Of a stretch of 5,784 nucleotides of DNA, positions 1 through 5,784 are shown in pieces. The first letter of the stretch is position 1. The number at the start of each line of letters is the position of its first letter. Both the position numbers and the translations under genes were made by a program. The DNA comes from an uncultured Clostridia bacterium (lineage in GTDB: Bacteria > Bacillota_A > Clostridia > Oscillospirales > Oscillospiraceae): assembly GCA_947166955.1 (NCBI GenBank), contig CAMVGI010000095.1, positions 1-5,784 on the forward strand, in the 5' to 3' direction. The notes under the pieces are model-generated. The model was not told the DNA's origin and made no database searches. It was given only the letters and a program-made list of their open reading frames with translations.

Positions 1-1505
1 TGCAGCTCCGCGCGCCCGTCGTCGTGGTCATGGGCCACGTCGACCACGGCAAGACGTCGCTTTTGGACTATATCCGCCACGCGCACGTCGCCTCCGGCGA
101 GGCGGGCGGCATCACGCAGCACATCGGCGCCTATCAGGTGCAGATCAAGGGCAAGCCCATCACCTTCCTCGACACCCCGGGCCACGAGGCGGTCACGTCC
201 ATGCGCGCCCGCGGCGCGATGGTGACGGATATTGCCATCCTCGTCGTCGCGGCGGACGACGGCATCATGCCCCAGACCGTCGAATCCATCAACCACGCCA
301 AGGCGGCGGGCATCCCGATCATCGTCGCCATCAACAAGATGGATAAGGCGGACGCGAACCCCGAGCGCATCAAGCAGCAGCTCACCGAGTACGATCTGCT
401 GGCCGAGGATTGGGGCGGGCAGACCATCGTTTGCCCCATCTCCGCCAAGACCGGTATGGGCGTGGACAATCTGCTGGAGATGGTCGCGCTGACCGCCGAG
501 GTCGGCGAACTGAAGGCGAACCCGAACCGCGCGGCGAGCGGCACGGTCATCGAAGCGCGGCTCGACAAGGGCCGCGGCCCCATCGCGACGCTGCTCGTGC
601 AGAACGGTACGCTGCGTCAGGGCGACATCATCATCGCCGGCACGGCGGTCGGCCGCGTGCGCGCCATGACGGGCGACAAGGGCCAGCGCATGACCGAGGC
701 AGGGCCGAGCGTTCCCGTCGAGATCACGGGCCTCGGCGACGTGCCGGAGGCGGGCGCGACGTTCAACGCCGTCGCCGACGAGCGCCTCGCGCGCGAGCTG
801 GTGGCGCAGCGCAAGGAAGAGGAGAAGATCAAGGCGAACGCGCCCGTCACGAAGGTCTCGCTGGAGGATCTGTTCAGCCAGATCCAGGCGGGCGAGATGA
901 AGAACCTCAACATCATCGTCAAGGCGGACGTGCAGGGCAGCGTCGAGGCGGTCAAGAGCTCGATCGAGAAGCTTTCGAACGACGAGGTGCGCGTGCGCGT
1001 CATCCACGGCGCGGTCGGCGCGATCAACGAGAGCGACGTCATGCTCGCCTCCACGTCGAACGCGATCATCGTCGGCTTCAACGTGCGCCCCGATTCCGTG
1101 GCGGCGGAGAGCGCGAAGCGCATGCACGTCGATATGCGCATGTACCGCGTCATCTACGACGCGCTTGACGAGATCGAGGCGGCGATGAAGGGCATGCTGT
1201 CGCCCAAGTTCCGCGAGAGCGTCATCGGCCACGCCGAGGTGCGCCAGACCTACAAGGTCTCCAGCGTCGGCACGGTCGCGGGCTGCTACGTCACCGACGG
1301 CAAGATCCAGCGCGCCTGCGACGTGCGCATCGTGCGCGACGGCATCGTCGTCCACGAGGGTCAGCTCGCCTCGCTCCAGCGCTTCAAGGACGCGGTCAAG
1401 GAGGTCGCGAACGGCTACGAGTGCGGCCTGAGCTTCGAGAAGTTCAACGACATCAAGCTCGGCGACGTGGTGGAAGCCTACGTCATGGAGCAGATCGAGC
1501 AGTAA
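1..1505 (+). CDS. infB: Translation initiation factor IF-2, 5'-truncated (C-terminal 500 residues)
   Basis: IF-2 is the GTPase that brings initiator fMet-tRNA to the 30S subunit and promotes 50S joining. The frame is already open at base 3, so the N-terminal region is missing. Numbering from the codon at base 3, the G domain shows G1 GHVDHGKT (residues 11-18), the IF-2 switch-I motif [11 protein letters not shown]3 DTPGHE (from 57), G4 NKMD (111-114) and G5 SAK (147-149). The later domains are also typical: [13 protein letters not shown] and AGPSVPVEI of domain II, the [11 protein letters not shown] segment of domain III, and the tRNA-binding C-terminal domain with [10 protein letters not shown] and LQRFKD, ending near [14 protein letters not shown]. 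The TAA is at 1503-1505. A GTG at 24 is in frame but lies inside the conserved [13 protein letters not shown] strand, so it is not the start. Identity is very secure; only the true start is unknown. Confidence 0.98.
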   Translation, partial: QLRAPVVVVMGHVDHGKTSLLDYIRHAHVASGEAGGITQHIGAYQVQIKGKPITFLDTPGHEAVTSMRARGAMVTDIAILVVAADDGIMPQTVESINHAKAAGIPIIVAINKMDKADANPERIKQQLTEYDLLAEDWGGQTIVCPISAKTGMGVDNLLEMVALTAEVGELKANPNRAASGTVIEARLDKGRGPIATLLVQNGTLRQGDIIIAGTAVGRVRAMTGDKGQRMTEAGPSVPVEITGLGDVPEAGATFNAVADERLARELVAQRKEEEKIKANAPVTKVSLEDLFSQIQAGEMKNLNIIVKADVQGSVEAVKSSIEKLSNDEVRVRVIHGAVGAINESDVMLASTSNAIIVGFNVRPDSVAAESAKRMHVDMRMYRVIYDALDEIEAAMKGMLSPKFRESVIGHAEVRQTYKVSSVGTVAGCYVTDGKIQRACDVRIVRDGIVVHEGQLASLQRFKDAVKEVANGYECGLSFEKFNDIKLGDVVEAYVMEQIEQ

Positions 1506-1516
1506 CGCATCATAAC

Positions 1517-1549
1517 GGGGGCGGGCGAGGACGCCCGTCCCCTGTTTTT
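1517..1549 (+). terminator. Intrinsic terminator / attenuator between infB and rbfA
   Basis: An 11-bp stem pairs bases 1517-1527 with 1532-1542. It is all G-C except one G-U pair (1521/1538), encloses a 4-base AGGA loop, and is followed by TGTTTTT (1543-1549). This is the classic Rho-independent form. It begins 12 bases after the infB stop codon and ends 11 bases before the rbfA Shine-Dalgarno. No promoter can be recognised between it and rbfA, so it probably acts as a leaky attenuator that lowers rbfA-to-ribF expression relative to infB. Termination efficiency cannot be judged by eye. Confidence 0.78.
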
Positions 1550-1559
1550 CCGTTTCCGC

Positions 1560-1568
1560 AAAGGAGGT
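1560..1568 (+). promoter_or_regulatory. Strong Shine-Dalgarno of rbfA
   Basis: AAAGGAGGT is a near-perfect complement to the 3' end of 16S rRNA. It lies 7 bases (counted from the end of GGAGG) before the ATG at 1575 and fixes that start. It follows the upstream hairpin closely but is not part of its stem. Confidence 0.85.
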
Positions 1569-1574
1569 TATCGA

Positions 1575-1967
1575 ATGGCAGGAAATCGCATCCATCGCAT
1601 CAACGAGGAGATCCAGAAGGAACTTTCCACGCTGCTGCGCACGCTTAAGGACCCGCGCGTGCAGGGCGGCATGGTGACCGTCACGCACGTCGAGACGACG
1701 AGCGATCTTCGTTACGCGAAGGTGTTCGTGAGCGTGCTGGACAAGACGCAGGAAAAGGACGTTTTAAAGGGCCTCAAGAGCGCTGCGGGGTATCTGCGCC
1801 GCGAGCTGGGACAGGCGATGGCGCTGCGCTATACGCCGGAACTTCAGTTTTCCGCGGACGATTCCATCGAGCAGGGCGCGCACATCCTCGCGATGCTGCG
1901 CGACCCGAACGTCGTCAAGCCCGCGAATCCCGCGAACGCGGACCTTGCTCTCGACGAAGAGCCGTAA
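1575..1967 (+). CDS. rbfA: Ribosome-binding factor A (30S maturation factor)
   Basis: RbfA is a small KH-fold protein that binds free 30S subunits and helps late 16S rRNA 5'-end maturation; it is also tied to cold adaptation. The 130-residue product has the family pattern throughout: N-terminal helix [14 protein letters not shown], then LKDPRV, the core strand segment [22 protein letters not shown], the helix [13 protein letters not shown], and the C-terminal [14 protein letters not shown] followed by a helix with ILAMLRD. Length is normal, with a short acidic, Pro/Ala-rich tail after about residue 113. The ATG is set by an excellent Shine-Dalgarno. In B. subtilis, ylxP sits between infB and rbfA; here there is only a 69-base spacer. 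The next gene starts 12 bases after the stop. Identity is secure. Confidence 0.96.
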   Translation: MAGNRIHRINEEIQKELSTLLRTLKDPRVQGGMVTVTHVETTSDLRYAKVFVSVLDKTQEKDVLKGLKSAAGYLRRELGQAMALRYTPELQFSADDSIEQGAHILAMLRDPNVVKPANPANADLALDEEP

Positions 1968-1979
1968 CGGAGGGAGACC

Positions 1980-2930
1980 ATGTTCACCACGAAGCAGGCG
2001 GCGGAGTTCCTCCGCGCGCACGACAACTATCTCATCCTCACGCACAAAAGCCCCGACGGCGACACGCTCGGCTGCGCGGCGGCGCTCTGCCGCGCGCTGC
2101 GCGCCCTCGGCAAGACGGCGGCGTTGCTTATGAACGCCGAGGTCACGGACATCTACCGCCCGTATGTGGACGGGCTTTGGGCGGCGGAGGACTTTGCGCC
2201 CGATACCGTCGTGGCGGTGGACATCGCGACGACGGGACTGTTTCCCGAAAACGCGAAGCCCTACGAAACGCGCGTCGATCTGGCCGTCGACCATCATCCG
2301 AGCCACGAGCCGTTCGCGCGCGAGAGCTGCGTGCAGCCGGAGCGCGCCGCCTGCGGCGAGATCATCTTCGAGATCGTCACGGCGCTCGCTCCGCTCACGG
2401 CGGACGTCGCGCTGCCGCTCTATGTGGCGGTTTCGACCGACACGGGCTGCTTCGTGTACTCGAACGTGACGGCGAACACGCACCGCGTCGCCGCCGCGCT
2501 CATCGAAACGGGCTTCGCGCTTCCTCCGGTGAACAAGCGCCTGTTCCGCACGAAGACGAAGAAGCGCCTCGCACTGGAATCGCGCCTGATCGGCGCGCTG
2601 GAGTTCTTCGACGACGGGCGCATCGTCGTGGTGCAGCTCCCGCTCGCGCTGCAGAACGAGCTGATGCTCACCGAGAACGATATGGACGATCTTTCCGCCC
2701 TCGGCGGGCTGGTCGAGGGCACGGACTGCTCGATCACGATGAAGGAAAAGAAAAGCGGCGAGTGGAAGATCAGCGTCCGCACGGGCGCGCGCGTCAACGC
2801 CACGAAAGCCTGCGAGAAGTTCGGCGGCGGCGGACACCGCGCGGCGTCCGGCTGCGTGATCAAGGGACTGACGCAGGAGGAGACCAAGCGCGCCATCGTG
2901 GCCGCCTGCATGGAGGCCGCCGATGCCTGA
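1980..2930 (+). CDS. nrnA: NrnA-type DHH/DHHA1 phosphoesterase (nano-RNase / pAp phosphatase)
   Basis: Proteins of this family degrade 2-5 nt RNA fragments to mononucleotides and remove the 3' phosphate of pAp; they are cytoplasmic Mn2+-dependent enzymes. The 316-residue product carries the DHH-domain motifs in order: H22 with P25-D26-G27-D28 (motif I), D81 (motif II, VAVDIAT), D104-H105-H106 (motif III) and D154 in STDTGCF (motif IV). The C-terminal DHHA1 domain has GGGGH at 282-286 followed by RAASG, the substrate-binding loop. All expected metal ligands are present and the length matches B. subtilis NrnA (about 313). GGAGG at 1969-1973 lies 6 bases before the ATG. The 3' end overlaps truB by 8 bases, which suggests translational coupling. 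Position between rbfA and truB is the usual one in Firmicutes. A c-di-AMP/pGpG-directed GdpP-like role is less likely because no GGDEF, PAS or membrane part is present. Confidence 0.93.
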   Translation: MFTTKQAAEFLRAHDNYLILTHKSPDGDTLGCAAALCRALRALGKTAALLMNAEVTDIYRPYVDGLWAAEDFAPDTVVAVDIATTGLFPENAKPYETRVDLAVDHHPSHEPFARESCVQPERAACGEIIFEIVTALAPLTADVALPLYVAVSTDTGCFVYSNVTANTHRVAAALIETGFALPPVNKRLFRTKTKKRLALESRLIGALEFFDDGRIVVVQLPLALQNELMLTENDMDDLSALGGLVEGTDCSITMKEKKSGEWKISVRTGARVNATKACEKFGGGGHRAASGCVIKGLTQEETKRAIVAACMEAADA

Positions 2931-3792
2931 CGGCATTGTGATCATCGACAAGCCCGCGGGCTGGACAAGCATGGACGTGTGCGCCAAGCTGCGCGGCGCG
3001 TATCGGGAAAAGCGCGTGGGACACGCGGGAACGCTCGACCCGATGGCGACGGGCGTGCTGCCCGTGTTCGTCGGACAGGCGACCAAGGCGGTGCCGTTCG
3101 CCGAGGACGGGAAAAAGGAATACCGCGCCGCGCTGCGCCTCGGCGTTACGACCGACACGCAGGACACGACCGGAACGGTGCTCGCCGAATCGGACGCGGC
3201 GGTGACGGAGGACGAGCTGCGCGCGGTCCTGCCGCGCTTTACGGGCGAGATTTCGCAGCTTCCGCCGATGTACTCCGCCGTCAAGATACAGGGGAAAAAG
3301 CTCTACGAGCTGGCGCGCCGCGGCGTCACGGTCGAGCGCAGGCCGCGCGCCGTCACGATCTATGAACTGGAGCTGCTCGGGCGCGCGGCGAACGGCGATT
3401 GGGATTTGCGCGTGCTCTGCTCCAAGGGCACGTACATCCGCACGCTCTGCAACGACATCGGCTCGTCGCTCGGCTGCGGCGGCTGTATGAGCGCGCTCAC
3501 GCGCACGATGGCGGCGGGCTGGACGCTTGACGAGGCGGTGTCGCTCGACGATGCGCTCGCGGGCGGAGCGGGCCTGCTGCGCGGCGTGGACAGCCTGTTT
3601 CGCCAATACGGCGCGTATCAGATCGCGGACGCGGAAACCGAGCGGCGCTGCCGCTGCGGCAACCCCGTTCGCGCGCACGAGGCGCTCGCAGACGGAACGT
3701 ACCGCGTCTACGGCTGCGACGGCGCGTTTCTCGCGCTTTCGCGCGCGGAGGACGGCGTTTTGACCTCGATACGAAATTTTTTCAGCACGTAA
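2923..3792 (+). CDS. truB: tRNA pseudouridine(55) synthase TruB
   Basis: TruB isomerises U55 to pseudouridine in the T-loop of almost all elongator tRNAs. The 289-residue product opens with [16 protein letters not shown] and has the catalytic motif [11 protein letters not shown], with D39 as the nucleophilic aspartate. It continues with [39 protein letters not shown] (Y117 is the conserved active-site tyrosine) and [15 protein letters not shown] (166-180, with K168 and R173). The C-terminal part (about 225-289) is the short PUA-like type seen in Firmicutes. The ATG lies inside the end of nrnA; GGAGG at 2912-2916 is 6 bases upstream and supports it. An oddity is the number of cysteines: eight in all, including C243-x-C245 and C265 in the C-terminal domain. 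Identity is secure. Confidence 0.97.
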   Translation: MPDGIVIIDKPAGWTSMDVCAKLRGAYREKRVGHAGTLDPMATGVLPVFVGQATKAVPFAEDGKKEYRAALRLGVTTDTQDTTGTVLAESDAAVTEDELRAVLPRFTGEISQLPPMYSAVKIQGKKLYELARRGVTVERRPRAVTIYELELLGRAANGDWDLRVLCSKGTYIRTLCNDIGSSLGCGGCMSALTRTMAAGWTLDEAVSLDDALAGGAGLLRGVDSLFRQYGAYQIADAETERRCRCGNPVRAHEALADGTYRVYGCDGAFLALSRAEDGVLTSIRNFFST

Positions 3793-3801
3793 GGGATACC
3801 G

Positions 3802-4698
3802 ATGGAAGAGAAGAAAGTGATTGCCCTCGGCTTTTTCGACGGGGTGCATATCGGACACGGCGCGCTGCTGCGCAAAACGGCGGAGCGCGCGCGTGAACTC
3901 GGCGTGGAAGCGGCGGCGTTTACGTTCGACCGCGCGCCGAAGGAGTTTGTCACGGGGGTTCCCGTGCCGCTGCTCACAAGCGTTTCCGAGCGCGCCGCGC
4001 TCGTGCGCGAACACTACGGCGTCGAGCGCACGATCGTCGCGCCGTTTGACCGCGACATGATGACCATGTCTGCGAACGATTTTCTGGAGAAGCTGCTCGT
4101 GGGGCGCTATCATGCCGTCCACCTCGTCGCGGGGCACGACTACCGTTTCGGCTACAAGAACGAGGGGACGCCCGAGCGCCTGCGCGCATGGTGCGCGGAG
4201 CACGGCCTCGGCTGCGATATTATCCCCAAGGTGGAGCTTGACGGCGTGACGGTCAGCTCCACGCACATCCGCTCACTCGTCGAAGCGGGCGAAATGGAGA
4301 CCGCGGCGGCGTTTCTGGGGCACCCCTATGCCGTGAGCGGCACGGTGAAGCACGGCAAGCACCTCGGCACCGAGGCGCTGTTCCCGACGGTCAACCTCAT
4401 GCCGGAACCGTGGCGCATCCTGCCGCGCTTCGGAGTGTACGCCGTGCGTGTTCTGCTGCCCGACGGCGGCACCTACGCGGGCGTGACGAACGTCGGCGTG
4501 CGTCCGACCATCGTGGACGACGACCGCGTGACGATTGAAACGTATCTCGTCGATTTCGACGGCGACCTCTACGGGAAAACGATCCGCATCGAGTTCGCGC
4601 GCTACCTGCGCCCCGAGCGGAAATTCGACTCGATGGAAGAACTGCACCGGCAGATCGAAGACGACATCGCGAACAGCAGAAAGGAAAAGCGGAGCTGA
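3802..4698 (+). CDS. ribF: Bifunctional riboflavin kinase / FAD synthetase
   Basis: RibF phosphorylates riboflavin to FMN and then adenylates FMN to FAD. The 298-residue product has both modules. The N-terminal nucleotidyltransferase shows GFFDGVHIGH (10-19, the HIGH-like ATP site), GHDYRFG (111-117) and SSTHIR (152-157). The C-terminal kinase domain starts near residue 177 (LGHPYAVSGTV) and has F194-P195-T196-V197-N198, the PTAN-type Mg/nucleotide motif, then GVTNVGVRPT, catalytic E246 in IETYLVDF, and LYGKTIRIEF with LRPERKFDSMEEL. The residue before FPT is Leu193, where Gly is usual. The start follows truB by 9 bases; AAGGGA (3791-3796), overlapping the truB stop, is a weaker Shine-Dalgarno than those of its neighbours. 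No FMN riboswitch precedes it. The stop codon lies inside the terminator stem. Identity is secure. Confidence 0.96.
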   Translation: MEEKKVIALGFFDGVHIGHGALLRKTAERARELGVEAAAFTFDRAPKEFVTGVPVPLLTSVSERAALVREHYGVERTIVAPFDRDMMTMSANDFLEKLLVGRYHAVHLVAGHDYRFGYKNEGTPERLRAWCAEHGLGCDIIPKVELDGVTVSSTHIRSLVEAGEMETAAAFLGHPYAVSGTVKHGKHLGTEALFPTVNLMPEPWRILPRFGVYAVRVLLPDGGTYAGVTNVGVRPTIVDDDRVTIETYLVDFDGDLYGKTIRIEFARYLRPERKFDSMEELHRQIEDDIANSRKEKRS

Positions 4699-4722
4699 GA
4701 ACGTCAGCTTCGCTTTTCTTTT
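4680..4722 (+). terminator. Intrinsic terminator at the end of ribF
   Basis: Bases 4685-4698 pair with 4704-4717: a 14-bp stem with one G-U pair (4692/4710) and a GAACG loop. The outer pairing can continue to 4680/4722 through the A-rich left arm (4680-4688) and the T-rich right arm (TTTTCTTTT, 4714-4722). The A-tract/T-tract symmetry means it could also terminate transcription from the opposite strand, although no gene is seen on that strand. The last ribF codons and its TGA (4696-4698) form the left arm. It marks the end of the infB-ribF unit. Confidence 0.85.
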
Positions 4723-4768
4723 GCGCGCCTATTTCCCGACCAAATAATCCGCCTTTCCTTTCTACAAT
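4721..4768 (+). promoter_or_regulatory. Possible promoter of the SpoIIE-like gene
   Basis: The gap after the terminator is AT-rich compared with its surroundings. Two -10-like hexamers are visible, each matching TATAAT at 5 of 6 bases. AATAAT at 4743-4748 lies 16 bases after TTGCGC (4721-4726), a poor -35 that keeps only the TTG. TACAAT at 4763-4768 has no -35 match at 16-18 bases; at 21 bases there is CCGACC, a 3-of-6 match. In B. subtilis the spoIIE promoter is a Spo0A-activated sigma-A promoter with an unusually long spacer, so a weak -35 would fit, but no convincing Spo0A box is seen. The call is tentative. Confidence 0.35.
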
Positions 4769-4778
4769 GAAGAAAACA

Positions 4779-4787
4779 GGGAGGTGG
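4779..4787 (+). promoter_or_regulatory. Shine-Dalgarno deciding the GTG start at 4795
   Basis: GGGAGGTGG, with GGAGG at 4780-4784, is 10 bases before GTG 4795. An in-frame TGA at 4768-4770 and the lack of any other start between it and 4795 leave GTG 4795 as the only good start for the following reading frame. An out-of-frame ATG at 4767 lies upstream of this site and cannot use it. Confidence 0.7.
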
Positions 4788-4794
4788 ACAAGCG

Positions 4795-5784
4795 GTGGAA
4801 CTCAAAACAACGATTCGGCGCGAAACGCTCGCGCGGCTGCTGAAGTGCCTGTGCCGCGCGCTGCTTGCCGCGCTGCTCACGGGAGCGCAGATCTTCGGCG
4901 GATACGCGCCGTTCGCCGTGGGCGCGGTCGCGGCGGCGGGACCGGGCTGGGAGGGCCTCGGCGCGCTCGTCGGCGTGGGGTTGGGCGCGCTCGCGCTGCT
5001 CGATTTCCCGCACGCGCTGCGCACGACGGCGTGCAGCCTGCTGCTCTTTACGGCGAACAACGCGTTTTGCGAGCTGAAGGCGTATCAAAAGAAATGGTTT
5101 TTGAGCGCGCTGACGGCGGGGCTGATGCTCGCGGTGGAGGCGATCTACGTCGTGCGCTCCGGCAGCGCGGAGGAGGCGGCGTACTGCGCGACCTCCATCG
5201 CGGTCGCGGCGCTGTTCGCGTATTGCGCGCGCGTGGCGCTCGCGTCGGAGGAGGCGCGGCGCGAGCATCCCGCCGAAGCGCTCATGCTGCTGGTCGGCGT
5301 GCTGACGGCGTTTTCCTCGGCGCAGATGGAAAACGGCTTCGCGCCGGGGCGCATCCTCTCGGTGCTTGCGGTGCTGTTCCTCGCCTATGGGCGCGACACG
5401 GCGGACGCGCTTACCGCGGCGGTGAGCATCGGGCTTGCGATGGACCTCGCCGCGCCGGAGAGGGAGTTTCTGCATACGGCGTGCTACGGCTTCGGCGCGC
5501 TGACGGCGGGCGCGCTGCACCGCGGCAGCCGCGTGCGCGCGGCGGGCGTGTTCGCGCTCGCGGTGACGCTTTTTGCCATGCCGCTCGGCGCGGAGCGCGG
5601 GCTTGCGCTGCTCTATGAGGGGCTTGCGGGGACGCTCGCGTTCCTGCTCGTGCCGACGCGTACGCTGCTTGCGGCGCATGCCGTGCCGGAAGGCGCCGCG
5701 TCCGGCACGGCGCAGCAGGAGGACCGCGTGCGCCGCGCGCTGCGGGAGGCGTCCGGCGCGCTGCGGGAGCTGTACGAGAGCATT
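4795..5784 (+). CDS. spoIIE: Polytopic membrane protein, probable stage II sporulation protein E N-terminal half, 3'-truncated
   Basis: The frame opens at GTG 4795 and stays open for 330 codons to the window edge. Residues about 20-290 are a run of hydrophobic segments (roughly 22-48, 54-70, 77-92, 102-120, 128-150, 160-176, 186-199, 204-220, 229-242, 249-264 and 269-287), about ten membrane helices. SpoIIE has ten. TM1 carries GGYAPFAVGAVAAAG, which resembles the (S/A)PFxxA signature of SpoIIE's first helices. After the last helix comes a charged helix, VRRALREASGALRELYESI, similar to the start of SpoIIE's cytoplasmic linker. In the known protein, the membrane part is followed by an FtsZ-interacting linker and a PP2C phosphatase that dephosphorylates SpoIIAA to activate sigma-F in the forespore; neither would lie inside this window. 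It could instead be another multi-pass protein, because the diagnostic PP2C domain is not visible. The gene is probably transcribed separately from ribF. Confidence 0.68.
   Translation, partial: MELKTTIRRETLARLLKCLCRALLAALLTGAQIFGGYAPFAVGAVAAAGPGWEGLGALVGVGLGALALLDFPHALRTTACSLLLFTANNAFCELKAYQKKWFLSALTAGLMLAVEAIYVVRSGSAEEAAYCATSIAVAALFAYCARVALASEEARREHPAEALMLLVGVLTAFSSAQMENGFAPGRILSVLAVLFLAYGRDTADALTAAVSIGLAMDLAAPEREFLHTACYGFGALTAGALHRGSRVRAAGVFALAVTLFAMPLGAERGLALLYEGLAGTLAFLLVPTRTLLAAHAVPEGAASGTAQQEDRVRRALREASGALRELYESI

Noticed and set aside
24..26. GTG at base 24 as the infB start
   Set aside because: It lies inside the conserved first beta strand of the IF-2 G domain, and the frame is open to the window edge. 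IF-2 always has a long N-terminal region before this point.
1764..3284. A 506-codon - strand open frame
   Set aside because: It lies antisense across rbfA, nrnA and truB, which have full motif support. The product is Arg/Ala/His-rich with no recognisable domain, a shadow of high-GC coding DNA.
3770..3801. A possible FMN riboswitch or separate promoter before ribF
   Set aside because: There are only 9 bases between truB and ribF, and no conserved RFN-element helices or promoter hexamers are visible.
2860..4266. A 468-codon - strand open frame
   Set aside because: It is antisense to truB and ribF, Arg/Ala/His-rich, and has no motif or ribosome binding site of its own.
4555..4630. Two Spo0A-box-like strings, TTCGACG (4555-4561) and TTCGACT (4624-4630), upstream of the SpoIIE-like gene
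   Set aside because: Each mismatches the TTCGACA core at the last base, both encode conserved Phe-Asp in RibF, and they lie over 100 bases from the possible promoter, so chance is the simpler explanation.
4767..5618. A 283-codon + strand reading frame with an ATG start over the same DNA as the SpoIIE-like gene
   Set aside because: Its product is low-complexity Arg/Ala/Gly-rich, it has no ribosome binding site before its ATG, and it is the frame expected from GC-rich codons read out of phase. The GTG 4795 frame gives a coherent membrane protein.
4762..5679. A 305-codon - strand open frame opposite the SpoIIE-like gene
   Set aside because: Its composition is almost wholly Arg, Ala, Glu and His, typical of the reverse complement of Ala/Leu-rich membrane coding sequence.

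Overview
The window is GC-rich DNA with a typical Firmicutes (Clostridia-type) gene order. All genes lie on the + strand: infB (5' end cut off) - rbfA - nrnA-type DHH phosphoesterase - truB - ribF, then a membrane-protein gene, cut off at the right edge, that resembles the N-terminal half of the sporulation phosphatase SpoIIE. The order infB-rbfA-DHH-truB-ribF, strong purine-rich ribosome binding sites and a SpoIIE-like gene suggest a high-GC, probably anaerobic, spore-forming (or formerly spore-forming) clostridial lineage. Genus and species cannot be told from this window.

Layout. Bases 1-1505 encode the last 500 residues of translation initiation factor IF-2. A 69-base spacer follows, holding a strong hairpin with a T-run (intrinsic terminator or attenuator) and then the rbfA ribosome binding site. 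rbfA (1575-1967), nrnA (1980-2930), truB (2923-3792) and ribF (3802-4698) are packed with gaps of at most 12 bases, or overlap by 8 bases at nrnA/truB, so they are almost certainly co-transcribed. A second, long hairpin terminator begins in the last codons of ribF and closes this unit. A short AT-rich gap (about 4718-4778) carries plausible -10 elements and a good ribosome binding site. A GTG-started reading frame (4795) then runs open to the end of the window.

How the genes fit together. IF-2 places initiator tRNA on the 30S subunit. RbfA matures the 16S rRNA end of the 30S subunit. TruB makes pseudouridine 55 in tRNA. NrnA finishes RNA decay by clearing nano-RNAs and pAp. RibF makes FMN and FAD. 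This is a housekeeping translation/RNA-metabolism operon with a cofactor gene at its end. The SpoIIE-like gene looks like a separate transcription unit.

I see no mobile element, CRISPR array, tRNA or rRNA. I found no evidence of an undescribed system; the observations worth a second look are the terminator inside the operon, the SpoIIE-like gene directly after it, and a few residue-level oddities.
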